DNA of 26,136 bases from Pelagophyceae sp. CCMP2097 (lineage: Eukaryota; Sar; Pelagophyceae). Under the pieces are notes generated by a model. It saw only the letters and a program-made list of their open reading frames with translations. It was not told the DNA's origin and made no database searches. The stretch's first letter is position 1. Each line of letters opens with the position of its first letter. The position numbers were made by a program, and so were the translations under genes. Location: positions 111,225-137,360 of the forward strand of contig MU657218.1 in NCBI GenBank assembly GCA_026770575.1, written 5' to 3'. Shown piece by piece: positions 18,285-26,136 of this stretch.

Positions 18285-21200
18285 ATGCCGCTCCGCGGGG
18301 CGCTGCGCGGCGCCGCGGCGCTGCGCGGCGCCGCCCCGGCCGCCCGGACGGCGCGGCCGTGCCGGGCTGCGGCCGTCGCTTTAAACAAGCGCCTCGTCGC
18401 GGCCACCAATGCCACCGATGTCTTAACGCTCTTCGAGGCCCACGGCGGCAAATTTGACGCTGTGAACCTTGCGACGTCGCTGCACCGCGTCGGGGCGCTC
18501 GGAGGCGTGGCGTCGCCTTCGCTGAGCTTGCTCGTGGACCGCGCGGCGGCGAGCGTTTTATGCGACGCCAAGCGGTGGAGATGCCGCGAGCTCGCGAATG
18601 GCGTTTGGGGTCTCGCTAAACTCGGCGCCGCCAACCACGGCGGCGTCGACGCCTTCTTCCACGCCGCAGCGGCCGAGTCGGTGAAGAAGATTAAGACGTT
18701 CAACGCGCAGGAACTCGCCAACAACGCCTGGGCGTTTGCGACGGTGGGTTATGAAGCGCCTTTATTATTCGACGCGGTCGCGTTGAAAGCGGTAAAGAAG
18801 ATGGCCGCGTTTACGCCGCAGGCTTTGGCGAACATGGTATGGGCCTTTACTACAATGCGCGTTGAAGCGCCGTTGCTCTTCAAAGCCGTCGCTTTGGCCG
18901 CACCGCGGAAGATCAAGTCGTTCAAAGCCCAAGAGCTATCAAACACCGTCTGGGCTTTTGCGACGGCGGGCGTCCCGGCGCTGCGGCTCTTCAAGACCGT
19001 CGCCGCGGAATCGAAAAAGAAGATGCCGACGTTTACTCCGCAGGCTTTAGCAAACACCGTCTGGGCTTTTGCGACGGCGGGCGTCGAAGCGCCGGCGCTC
19101 TTCCAAGCTATCGGTGCGGAAGCTTTGGGGAAGATGGCGGGATTCAAAGCGCAAGAGCTCGCGAGCATCGTCTGGGCTTTTGCAAAGGCGGGCGTTGAAG
19201 CGCCGGCTTTATTTGAAGCGGTTGCGGCGGAAGCCCCGAAGAAGATGGCCACGTTCAAGCCCCAAGAGCTCGCAAACACCGCCTGGGCTTTTGCAAAGGC
19301 GGGCTTCGCGGCGCCGTTGCTCTTCGAGGCCGTCGCTTTGGAATCGTCGAAGAACATTTCGACGTTCGCTCCGCAAGCGCTTTCCAACACCGTCTGGGCT
19401 TTTGCGAAGGCGGATTTTCAAGCGCCGGCTCTATTCGAAGCCGTCGCCGCAGAAGCGCCCAAGGCGATTGCGGCGTTTACACCGCAAGCTTTAGCGAACA
19501 CCGTCTGGGCTTTTGCGACGGCGGGCGTTGCCGACGGAGCGCTCTTCGAGGCCGTCGCTTTAGAATCGTCGAAGCAGATGGCAGCGTTTTCGCCGCAGGC
19601 TTTAGCGAACACCGCCTGGGCCTTTGCAAAGGCGGGCGTTGAAGCGCCAAAATTGTTCGAGACGATTGCCGCGGAAGCTTTGGAGAAGATTGAAACGTTT
19701 TCGCCGCAGGCTTTAGCGAACACCGTCTGGGCTTTTGCAAAGGCGGGCTTCGCGGCGCCATTGCTCTCCGAAGCCGTCGCTGCGGAATCCACCTCTAGGA
19801 TTTCGACGTTTGACGCTCAGGCGCTCGCCAACACGGCCTGGGCCTTCTCAAAGGCGGGCGTCGAGGCGCCTTTATTGTTTGAAGCAGTCGCTGTCGAGGC
19901 GCGGGCGCGAATCGCGGCGTTTACGCCGCAGAACCTCGCCAAGACGGCGTGGGCATATTCTAAATTGGGCGTTGCTGCGCCGTTGTTGTTTGAGGTTCTC
20001 GCCGCGGAGTCAGCGCAGAAGATTTCGTTGTTCACCCCGCAAGAGCTCGCCTCGACCGCGGGGGCCTTTGCAAAGGCGGGCTTTGAAGCGCCGTTCCTAT
20101 TCGAAGCCGTCGCGGTGGTCGCTTTGGAGACGATCGAAACTTTTGACTCTCCATCCATCGCGACGACTGCGTGGGCTTTTGCAAAGGCCCAAATTGAAGC
20201 GCCTTTTATGTTTGAAGCGCTGGCCGCAAAGGCCGTGGTGCAGATTGCCGCGTTTGCGCCGCGGGACCTCGCCACGGTGGCGTGGGCATTTTCAACGGCG
20301 CAAAAGCAAAAGGAGGGCAAGGCCCCTCAAACGCTCTTCGACGCACAAAAGTCCCTTGAAACGCTCTTCGACGCCGTCGCTTTGGAATCCGTGCAGAAGA
20401 TGAGCGACTTTGCTGCGCGGGACCTCTCAACGTTGGCGTGGGCATTTTCGACGGCGGGCATTGAAGCGCCTCTGTTATTTCAAGCCATTGGAGAGTCCAC
20501 ACAACAGATCATCCAAACCTTCGACTCGCAATCCTTGGCCAACACGCTTTGGGCATTTTCCCGGGCGCGCGTATTCCAAAGCGAATTCTTCGAGGCCATT
20601 GCTCGCCAAGCTCTGCAGAAACTAGATACGTTCAACGCCGAGGCTTTGGCCACGACGGCGTGGGCCTACTCCGAGGCCTTTGCCCGGGGCCTCCACGGCC
20701 CGCAGTCGCGCGCGCTGCTGGCGGGAGTGGCCGACGAGGCGCGGGCGAGGCTGGAAGCGTCTCTTCATCCAACTGTCTTCGAGCCGTGGGCTCTTTCGAC
20801 TCTGGCGCAGGCATTCTCGCGCCTCCCGGACGCCGCGTTCGGGTCCAGCAGGCCCGCCTTCTTCGCCGCACTTGCTTGTGCGGCGATTGAAGATATGATT
20901 GCGTTTTCGCCAAGGGACGTGGCCACTGTCGTTTCTGCCTTCTCAACGGCCCAAATCGACGCGCCGCAACTCTACGAGGCCGCCGCATCGGCCGCGTTCC
21001 CCGCGCTGGCGATGTTCGAGGCGCGGAGCCTGGCGGCTTTAGCCTGCGCCTTTGCGAAAGCTCCGCGGCGCACGACTCGGAATTTCTTCACCGCCATTGG
21101 CGACGAGGCCACGCGCCGCGCGGATTCCATGGAAGCGAAACACGTCGCAAACGTCGTCTGGGCCTTTGCCGCGGCGCGCGTAGATGCGCCGGATCTCTTT

Positions 21201-22693
21201 GAAGCCTTTGCAAAAGCGGCGGCAGCGAAGATCCAAGAGTTTCGAGCCGCGTCGTATTCGGAAAACCCGTCGAAATCCACGCGGTCTGGCCCTCTTGGGA
21301 CCCGCATAAGGGCCGCCCCTTGGGACCCGCCCTCACGACGCACCTCGCCAGGTTCGACGCGCAAGGTCTAGCAAACGTCGCCTGGGCCTACTCAACAGCG
21401 GGCATCGAGGCGCCGGCTTTGTTCAAGGCGATCGCCGCCGCCGCACTCAGGCCCTTTGCGGACGCCGGCCGGCCGCCGTTTGGCGACGGCCCGGCGACGG
21501 AGCACGGCCGCGATTCGCGCTTGGGCGCGGACGGGCCCGCGGGCTGGCCGGCGGGCGCGCCGCTGCTGCGGACGTTCAAGGCTGCGGAACTGTCGATGCT
21601 TGCCTGGGCGTACGCTCGAGCAGACTTGTCGCCGCCGCAACTCTTCGACGCAATAGCGGCTCAAGGGGTTTTGAACATTTCGAATTTCGGCGCGCAGGAG
21701 CTCGCGCAGACCCGCGCCGGAGCATCGGCAAACCATACACGCGCCTTTGGCACTCGCGTCAGAGGCTCGACAAAGGCCAGACAGATGAAACGGGGAACAT
21801 AGGCGAACATTTCGTGGGCGATTGCAAAAGTTGGTTCCAACGAGTTCCACACGGCTTCTCTCTTCGAGGCCGTCGCGGTCCGAGCGAATTCGCAAATCGT
21901 GACTTTCCATGCGCAAGAGCTCGCCAACATCGCCTGGGCTTTTGCGAAGATGGGCGTCGAGGCGCCTTTATTGTTCGACGCGATTGCAAAGGAAGCGGGC
22001 TTCAAACTGGACACGTTTTCCGGACAGCACTTAGCAAACACCGTCTGGGCCTACGCGACGGCAGCTCACGAGGCGCCTCAACTATTTGAAGCTATCGCCT
22101 CGACGGCAACAAGCCGAATAACCGACTTGCACGCGCGCGAGCTCGCGGCGACGTGCTGGGCCTTTAGCAAGGCGGGCATCTCTGCCCCGCAGCTCTTCCA
22201 AGCCATTGCGAGCGAAGCTTTAATGGACGTCGGCGCGTTCGAGCCCATGGAGCTGACCATGCTTGCCTGGGCCTTTTCGACGGCGGGCGCGAGGGATGGG
22301 CAAGGTGTTTCGACTTCCAGCTATTTATACTCTTCGACAGTTTCTCAACTCTTCGACGACATCGCAGACGAATGCCGGTACAAGATGACGCTCTTCAACG
22401 CGCAGGAGCTGGCGACGCTCGCCTGGGCCTTTGCCAAGGCGCGCGTCGAAGCTCCGGGTTTGTTCAAAGCTATCGGGGTTGCCTCAATCGACAAGATCGA
22501 CGATTTCACTTCACAGGGCCTCGCCATGGCGCTCTGGGCGTTTCACAGCGCCGACGTCTCAGCGCCTGCTCTATTTGAAGCCATTGAAGTCGCGGGGGCG
22601 GCGAAGCTGGAGAGGGGGTACACGTCTGCGGATATCGCGAATACGCTGTTCATCTCAAAGACGCTCCCAAACGGTACCGGCTGGCCGCGATAG
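18285..22693 (+). CDS. Giant 37-residue alpha-solenoid repeat protein (OPR/HPR-like), probable organellar RNA-binding protein
   Basis: Exons are 18285-21253, 21352-21703 and 21803-22693, 1,403 residues, phases 2 and 0. The N-terminus (MPLRGALRGAAALRGAAPAA, then basic) looks like an organelle presequence. From residue ~100 to the end, about 32 units of 37 residues follow with consensus F-(T/S)-P-Q-A-L-A-N-T-(V/A)-W-A-F-A-(K/T)-A-G-V-E-A-P-x-L-F-E-A-V-A-x-E-A-x-x-K-I. The F..Q.LAN..WAFA core is that of octotricopeptide (OPR) repeats. The 37-residue length equals the heptatricopeptide (HPR) repeats of apicomplexan organelle RNA-binding proteins. No RAP domain is visible at the end. Units 2-14 are far more alike than units 16-32, several of which carry insertions of 5-30 residues. 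Intron 21704-21802 needs a GC donor (GCGCAG) to restore QELANISWA. TTG 18243 is in frame upstream, but ATG 18285 is preferred. Confidence 0.85.
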
Positions 22694-23034
22694 CGCGGCG
22701 TTCGAACCGCCCCTTTTGTTTTGTGTGTAGCCTTTAAAAAAAACTGCCGACCTCGGCCCATGCTCACACCGCACTGCAGGCCCCTCCGAGACGCGAGCCC
22801 CCAGGCCCTTTGAACAGGGAAAGCTTGGCGGGGGACACTCATAGACGGGGCCGGCGGCGAGCCGTTCGCGATTTCTAGGCTTATATGCGTACGAGCAGCC
22901 GTTTGACGCCCGATCCGCCGGTCGACTCGTGCCACGACTCCGTGTTGAAGGCGCGACGTGGGCCGCAGCCGCCCCGGCGTCCTTTGGCGCAGCCTTTCTC
23001 GTGACGTTCCTTGTGGCGGCGCGTTTGTGGCGGG
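22694..23034. other. Intergenic gap between convergent genes
   Basis: 3' flanks of the 37-residue-repeat gene (+) and the 23035-23656 gene (-). It contains TTTTGTTTTGTGTGTAG and an A8 run near 22736-22743. Nothing else was recognised. Confidence 0.5.
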
Positions 23035-23131
23035 TTACCAATCGTTATAGCTCGGAGATGACGGATCACACATTGGCATGACGCCGTCGCCCTGATGGCC
23101 GATGTAGCCTCCGTGGCCAAAGTACATACCT

Positions 23132-23163
<32 letters not shown>

Positions 23164-23656
23164 TTCGGGCTCGTGGCAGCTCGCCGCGGCCTGTTGAGCC
23201 GTCGAACATCTCGCCGCGGCCTGTTGAGCCGTCGCACCTGCGTCTGCAGAGTCCTCCGGCCGCGCGGTACGAGGCGTCGCGCCCCTCGGCGACGAGTGGT
23301 CTTTGACGAACGGGGGAGAACGCACGCCCTTGCGGCGGCCGCGCCTTCGCCAGCGGCTTCAGGTTGCGTTTCTCTAGGCGCTCGAGGCGGCTCTGCACGA
23401 TGTTCCTTCGCGGCCCGGCGGCGAGCGTGCGGCCCGTTGTGGTGCCGACGGCCTTTGGAAGCTTAAGGGCCTTTGGAAGGGTTTCCTTTGGCGCACCTTC
23501 CCGCGCCGAGAATCGCCACAGGCCCTCCGAGTCCGGCAGGGCGTGCTTCGCAAAGCCGCGCGTGACGACGCGGAGGTGTCGCGCGTTGAGCATCGCGCGA
23601 CGTCGCACCACGGACTCTCTCTCTCCCGGAATAAGTGTTCGAAAGGGTACAAGCAT
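23035..23656 (-). CDS. Unknown two-exon protein with acidic run and Gly/Tyr-rich C-terminus
   Basis: Exons are 23326-23656 and 23035-23243, with an 82-nt GT-AG intron (GTGCGT...CTGCAG), phase 1, 179 residues. The first exon is basic and helical (GFAKHALPDSEGLWRFSARE, SRLERLEKRNLKPLAKA). The second has a duplicated STAQQAAA segment, an EEDEDEDEDEGEG run and the end GMYFGHGGYIGHQGDGV to SPSYNDW. Reading through the intron instead gives an Arg-Gly-Arg-Gly tail that is a frame shadow of the acidic run. ATG 23656 is directly preceded by TTAACCCCGCCT; an in-frame ATG at 23593 is an alternative. I do not recognise the family; the acidic tail could bind a basic partner. Confidence 0.6.
23180..23234. 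repeat. 30-bp tandem duplication in the coding exon of the 23035 gene
   Basis: CTCGCCGCGGCCTGTTGAGC begins at 23180 and again at 23210, producing the duplicated TAQQAAA peptide. The copies are nearly identical, so the duplication is recent. The period is a multiple of three, which preserves frame. Confidence 0.85.
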
Positions 23657-23668
23657 AGGCGGGGTTAA
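23655..23668 (-). promoter_or_regulatory. TTAACCCCGCCTAT element at the 23656 start codon
   Basis: On the minus strand TTAACCCCGCCT runs directly into the ATG of the 23035-23656 gene. It matches the element before the RRM-RS gene (325-336). Further copies lie at 23834-23847 (minus) and 24525-24536 (plus, AACCCCGCCTATG). Confidence 0.35.
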
Positions 23669-23797
23669 TGGTCTTTCAAAGGAATATCTAGGGTATTATT
23701 GGGTTTGGCGAAAAGCCGACGACGCCGCTGCAGAGAGCGCGCTCTCGCGGCCATGAAGCATCCTTTGTTTGTGAAGATTGGACACCTGGCGCCTGAG

Positions 23798-24022
23798 CTA
23801 CACCCGCCCAAAGGTCGCGGATAAGCGCCGACTATAGGCGGGGTTAAAGGTCGTCGGCGAGGTCAGGCCAACCCACCTCCAGTGACCCCTATACGGGCGT
23901 GAACGCAAGGCGGCGCCGCACGCGGGCATGACACGAGGGGGGAGGGTAAGTCTGCGAGGCCACCGACCGTCGGAGAGATCGACAAAATCTTGAAACTTAT
24001 CATACTTGCAGGGGCCCGCCAT
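23798..24022 (-). CDS. Doubtful ORF
   Basis: A 74-codon frame opening with ATG 24022. The first ~20 residues (CKYDKFQDFVDLSDGRWPR) look protein-like; the remainder is Arg/Pro-rich and spans a TTAACCCCGCC copy, which suggests non-coding sequence. It might be a further exon of the micro-gene at 24092-24258. No family was recognised. Confidence 0.2.
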   Translation of the reverse strand: MAGPCKYDKFQDFVDLSDGRWPRRLTLPPRVMPACGAALRSRPYRGHWRWVGLTSPTTFNPAYSRRLSATFGRV

Positions 24023-24091
24023 TGGCCCGCCGTGCCATGGCCCGCGGGCCCTTTGCGTGCTGCGCTTGGTGCGCGTGCCGGTCCTCGGTCG

Positions 24092-24258
24092 TCACCGCGC
24101 GCCTTTGCCCGTCTCCGGCGGCGTCACCGTGCCCTTGGAAAGGAGCACCTAGACCGTGTGTTGTTTGAAACGCGACGACGGCAGTTGATTACGTGATGCT
24201 GCGCGTCGCTCACCATGTTCACAGCGTCGTCGGACTTCGGGTCGGCCTTGGGCGCCAT
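24092..24258 (-). CDS. Candidate spliced micro-protein (33 residues)
   Basis: Exon 24214-24258 encodes MAPKADPKSDDAVNM and ends at a GTGAGC donor. A 65-nt intron ends TCTAG. Exon 24092-24148 encodes VLLSKGTVTPPETGKGAR and stops. Both splice sites are strong and phase 0. The protein may be longer if a further donor (GTGACG at the stop) is used to reach a downstream exon. The composition (Lys/Asp/Pro-rich, no membrane segment) suggests a small soluble protein. No family was recognised. Confidence 0.4.
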
Positions 24259-24308
24259 GCTGGGCGCGCCGCCGGCGGCTGGAATGGGCCCCTACCTACG
24301 ACGACTGT

Positions 24309-24341
24309 CCGCCGACTATCCGCCGACTATCCGCCGACTAT
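24309..24341. repeat. 11-bp tandem repeat (3 copies)
   Basis: CCGCCGACTAT occurs three times without mismatch, just upstream of the micro-protein start on the minus strand. Confidence 0.9.
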
Positions 24342-24644
24342 CAAAATCTCATCTTTAGACCGCTCCACCAGGACGACGCGGTCGACTCTGACAAAACTTC
24401 TTAGATATTATCACAGAGGAGACCTACCTCTTTCCAACGCCGTATCTAACTCCAACAGAGCTGCCCGCGTCGAGGCTGCAGACGCGGGAAAGACAGTATT
24501 TAGCGAGTTTGATAGTCCGGCAAAAACCCCGCCTATGCGAGTAGCCCCCTACAATTGTATGGGGCTTGCTGCAGCAAAAAGGGGAGGCTACGCGACGGGC
24601 TAAGGGTCCAACAAACGACAAGGGCGAGATACTGCTACATTTAA

Positions 24645-24839
24645 TCATTCATCGCACCAGGCTCTGCCTGCTCGTCGGAATCGCCCCGGGCCGTCGGAGT
24701 CGCAGGTTTTGGAGTTTAAAGAGGCCCTCGAGGCGGCTTCATCGGAATCGGAGTCGACGTCCTTCAACTTGAGCTTCGGCAAGAGACGCATCCACTGCCG
24801 CTGCGGCAAGGTCCTCGTCGAATTCTCGATCTGCTGCTC
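24645..24839 (-). CDS. Candidate terminal exon, unknown protein
   Basis: After a possible acceptor (GATTACAG) the minus strand is open for 65 codons from 24839 to a TGA at 24645. It reads LPKLKLKDVDSDSDEAASRA and ends RAWCDE. The acidic DVDSDSDEA run supports this frame, but no upstream exon was found in the repeat array to the right, and the opposite strand is also open here. Treat it as tentative. Confidence 0.25.
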   Translation of the reverse strand, partial: EQQIENSTRTLPQRQWMRLLPKLKLKDVDSDSDEAASRASLNSKTCDSDGPGRFRRAGRAWCDE

Positions 24840-24862
24840 CTGTAATCACCTGCACGGTGGAG

Positions 24863-25580
24863 CCAGACCTTGGACTCTCACGGGTGCCGGAGGGTCTCCC
24901 CCAGACTTTCCACCGTCGCTGCGCTCCTCCACCCGTCGCTCCATTTCTCGCACCAGCCTTGTTTGCCAGACGTTGGTCTCTCGCGGGTACAAGGGGGCTT
25001 CCCCCGGACCCCCCACCGTCACTGCGCTCTCCGCCCGTCGCGGTGCGACTCGTCGCTCCGCTCCTCGCAGCCGCATCGTTCGCCAGACCTTGGACTCTCA
25101 CGACGGGGTGCCCGTCGCGGAGCGACTCCGACTCGTCGCTCCGCTCCTCGCACCTGCTTCCCTCGCCAGACCTTGGACTCTCACGGGTGCCGGGGGGAGA
25201 CCCCTCGGACCCCCCGTCGCTCCTCTCCCCGAGAAAGGCGGTACAGGCCCTAATCTCTCACGGGTGTCGGAGGGAGATCTCCCCCCCCCGAACCCCCCCC
25301 TATAGGACCGTGCTCGTCGTCTCTACGCCACGCCTAGGTGCGCTTACTCAGAGCGCGGCGTCCTTTGTCCTTGGAAACCGTTCGGTCTCTGTGGCTCCTT
25401 ATCTGACTCTGCTCGTCCACGCCCTGCTCGTCCACGACACGCGTCGCGTAAGCTGCCCCCCGAACCCCCCCCGTCGCTCCGCTCCCCGAGGGCGGCAATA
25501 CAGTACTCGGACTCTGCAGGGTGCCGGGGGGCTGCGCCCCCCCGGACCCCCCCGCCGTCGCTGCGCTCCTCCGCCCGTCT
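24863..25580. repeat. Degenerate tandem array of GC-rich ~75-120-bp units
   Basis: CCAGACCTTGGACTCTCACG or close variants recur at 24863, 24966, 25083 and 25166. Shorter relatives lie near 25240 and 25500. Each is followed by a GGGTGCCGGGGGG / CCCCCGGACCCCCC block and then CGTCGCTCCGCTCCTC. Spacing is irregular (103, 117, 83 bp). Open frames across it are low-complexity shadows. It is most likely a subfamily of an interspersed intergenic repeat. Confidence 0.75.
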
Positions 25581-25753
25581 CCGGCGCGCTCTCGTCTCGT
25601 TGCTGTGCTTCGCGGAGACAGAGTTTCGAAGCGTATGAGGGCCCTGTGGGCCGTGCGAGGTCGGGGCTTGTTAAATCGCGTTGGGCGCATTGGAAGCGGA
25701 TAATAAGAAGGGTCTACTTGGAAGGCGCGCTCAAGGCCCGAACGCGAACGGCG

Positions 25754-26068
25754 TCAAACTGCACGCGTGGTGCCCTGTGGAGTGATCCCCATCTCCGACC
25801 AGAGCCTCGTGACGTTAGTTGGTAAAGGACGACCCGGTCCAATCAAACACGTCAGTGAACGATTCCCTTTCGGTGACGCCCGGCTCGGCGGGGGAGGTGT
25901 GGCTACCCGGTGCAGGGCGGTGGAGGCCCTCGCCATCAGGGAGCGAAAGTCAAATGCGGATTTGATTCGGTCGAATTCACCGAAACGCAACTTCCTTGGT
26001 ATCACGGGTAAAAGTGACACGGGAAACAGTTCTTCATAAAACTGGTTTCGAACTGGTCCTCCACACAC
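25754..26068. other. Lower-GC segment, open on both strands, identity unknown
   Basis: The minus strand is open for 104 codons (26068 to 25754, GTG first), with a protein-like stretch around FYEELFPVSLLPVIPRKL. The plus strand is open from 25767 to 26039. Composition is less GC-rich than the genes to the left. It may be a fragment of a mobile element or of a gene running off the right edge; no domain was recognised. Confidence 0.25.
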
Positions 26069-26074
26069 CGCGAA

Positions 26075-26136
26075 CGAAAAACTCGGGCGCAGAAAACTCG
26101 GCGCGAAAAAACTCGGGCGCAGAAAACTCGGCGCGA
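26075..26136. repeat. 30-bp tandem repeat at the right edge
   Basis: ACTCGGGCGCAGAAAACTCG starts at 26081 and 26111 with exact 30-bp spacing, and each copy continues GCGCGAAAAA. The array runs off the window, so the copy number is unknown. Confidence 0.85.

Noticed and set aside
23066..23243. Arg-Gly-rich tail that could look like an RGG RNA-binding domain
   Set aside because: It is the frame shadow of the GAGGAC repeat; splicing intron 23244-23325 restores the acidic frame and a sensible C-terminus.
23760..23830. Possible tRNA (TAGCTCAGG on the minus strand resembles an A box)
   Set aside because: No matching B box, anticodon arm or acceptor pairing at tRNA spacing.
24863..25580. Could the repeats be a CRISPR array?
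   Set aside because: Unit lengths and spacing are irregular, the units are degenerate, and the surrounding genes are intron-containing eukaryotic genes.
25754..26068. Possible rRNA or reverse-transcriptase fragment
   Set aside because: The lower-GC segment looked rRNA-like at first, but no conserved rRNA core or catalytic motif could be identified; listed only as unknown.

Overview
The window looks like GC-rich nuclear DNA of a photosynthetic eukaryotic microalga. Most genes read as exon chains whose frames rejoin exactly across short introns (about 44-250 nt, usually ending in TAG or CAG). Products include an RRM-RS protein, SFT2, a TFIIB-like factor, a LHC-superfamily protein with a heterokont-style plastid presequence (Ala-Phe-Ala-Pro at the signal-peptide cleavage region), and long proteins built of NACHT-ankyrin, RCC1, MYND-Sel1 and 37-residue solenoid repeats. 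This mix suggests an alga with a secondary red-type plastid. A pelagophyte-like stramenopile is my best guess, but that is inference and a haptophyte or relative is not excluded.

Layout. 1-350: a simple repeat and a long hairpin. 349-1228 (+): RRM-RS protein. 1499-2479 (-): SFT2 membrane-traffic protein. 2647-6081 (+): seven-blade RCC1 protein with a long disordered tail. 6257-8237 (-): cation diffusion facilitator with the DxxxD/DxxxD signature of Mn transporters. 8238-9032: no gene seen. 9033-9897 (-): plastid LHC-like protein. 10229-13567 (-): NACHT-ankyrin STAND NTPase. 13780-14607 (-): AlbA_2/Schlafen-type protein with a signal-like N-terminus. 14881-14970 (+): relic copy of the N-terminal region of the 16353 ORF. 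15078-16196 (-): broken MYND-RING-Sel1 gene with three lesions. 16353-16562 (+): small unknown ORF. 16781-17809 (+): TFIIB-like factor. 18285-22693 (+): about 1,400-residue protein made almost wholly of 37-residue repeats, probably an OPR/HPR-like organellar RNA-binding protein. 23035-23656 (-): two-exon unknown protein. 24092-24258 (-): spliced micro-protein candidate. 24860-26136: mainly repeats.

The genes are unrelated housekeeping, organelle and repeat-protein genes on both strands, with no operon logic. The most notable themes are: (i) five apparent GC-AG introns, all with donors beginning GCG; (ii) many small tandem duplications sitting inside introns; (iii) the homogeneous 37-residue repeat array; (iv) one recently decaying MYND-Sel1 copy beside a relic duplicate of a neighbouring ORF; and (v) a TTAACCCCGCC element just upstream of two start codons. 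Exon boundaries were worked out by hand from frame, phase and family consensus, without transcript data.
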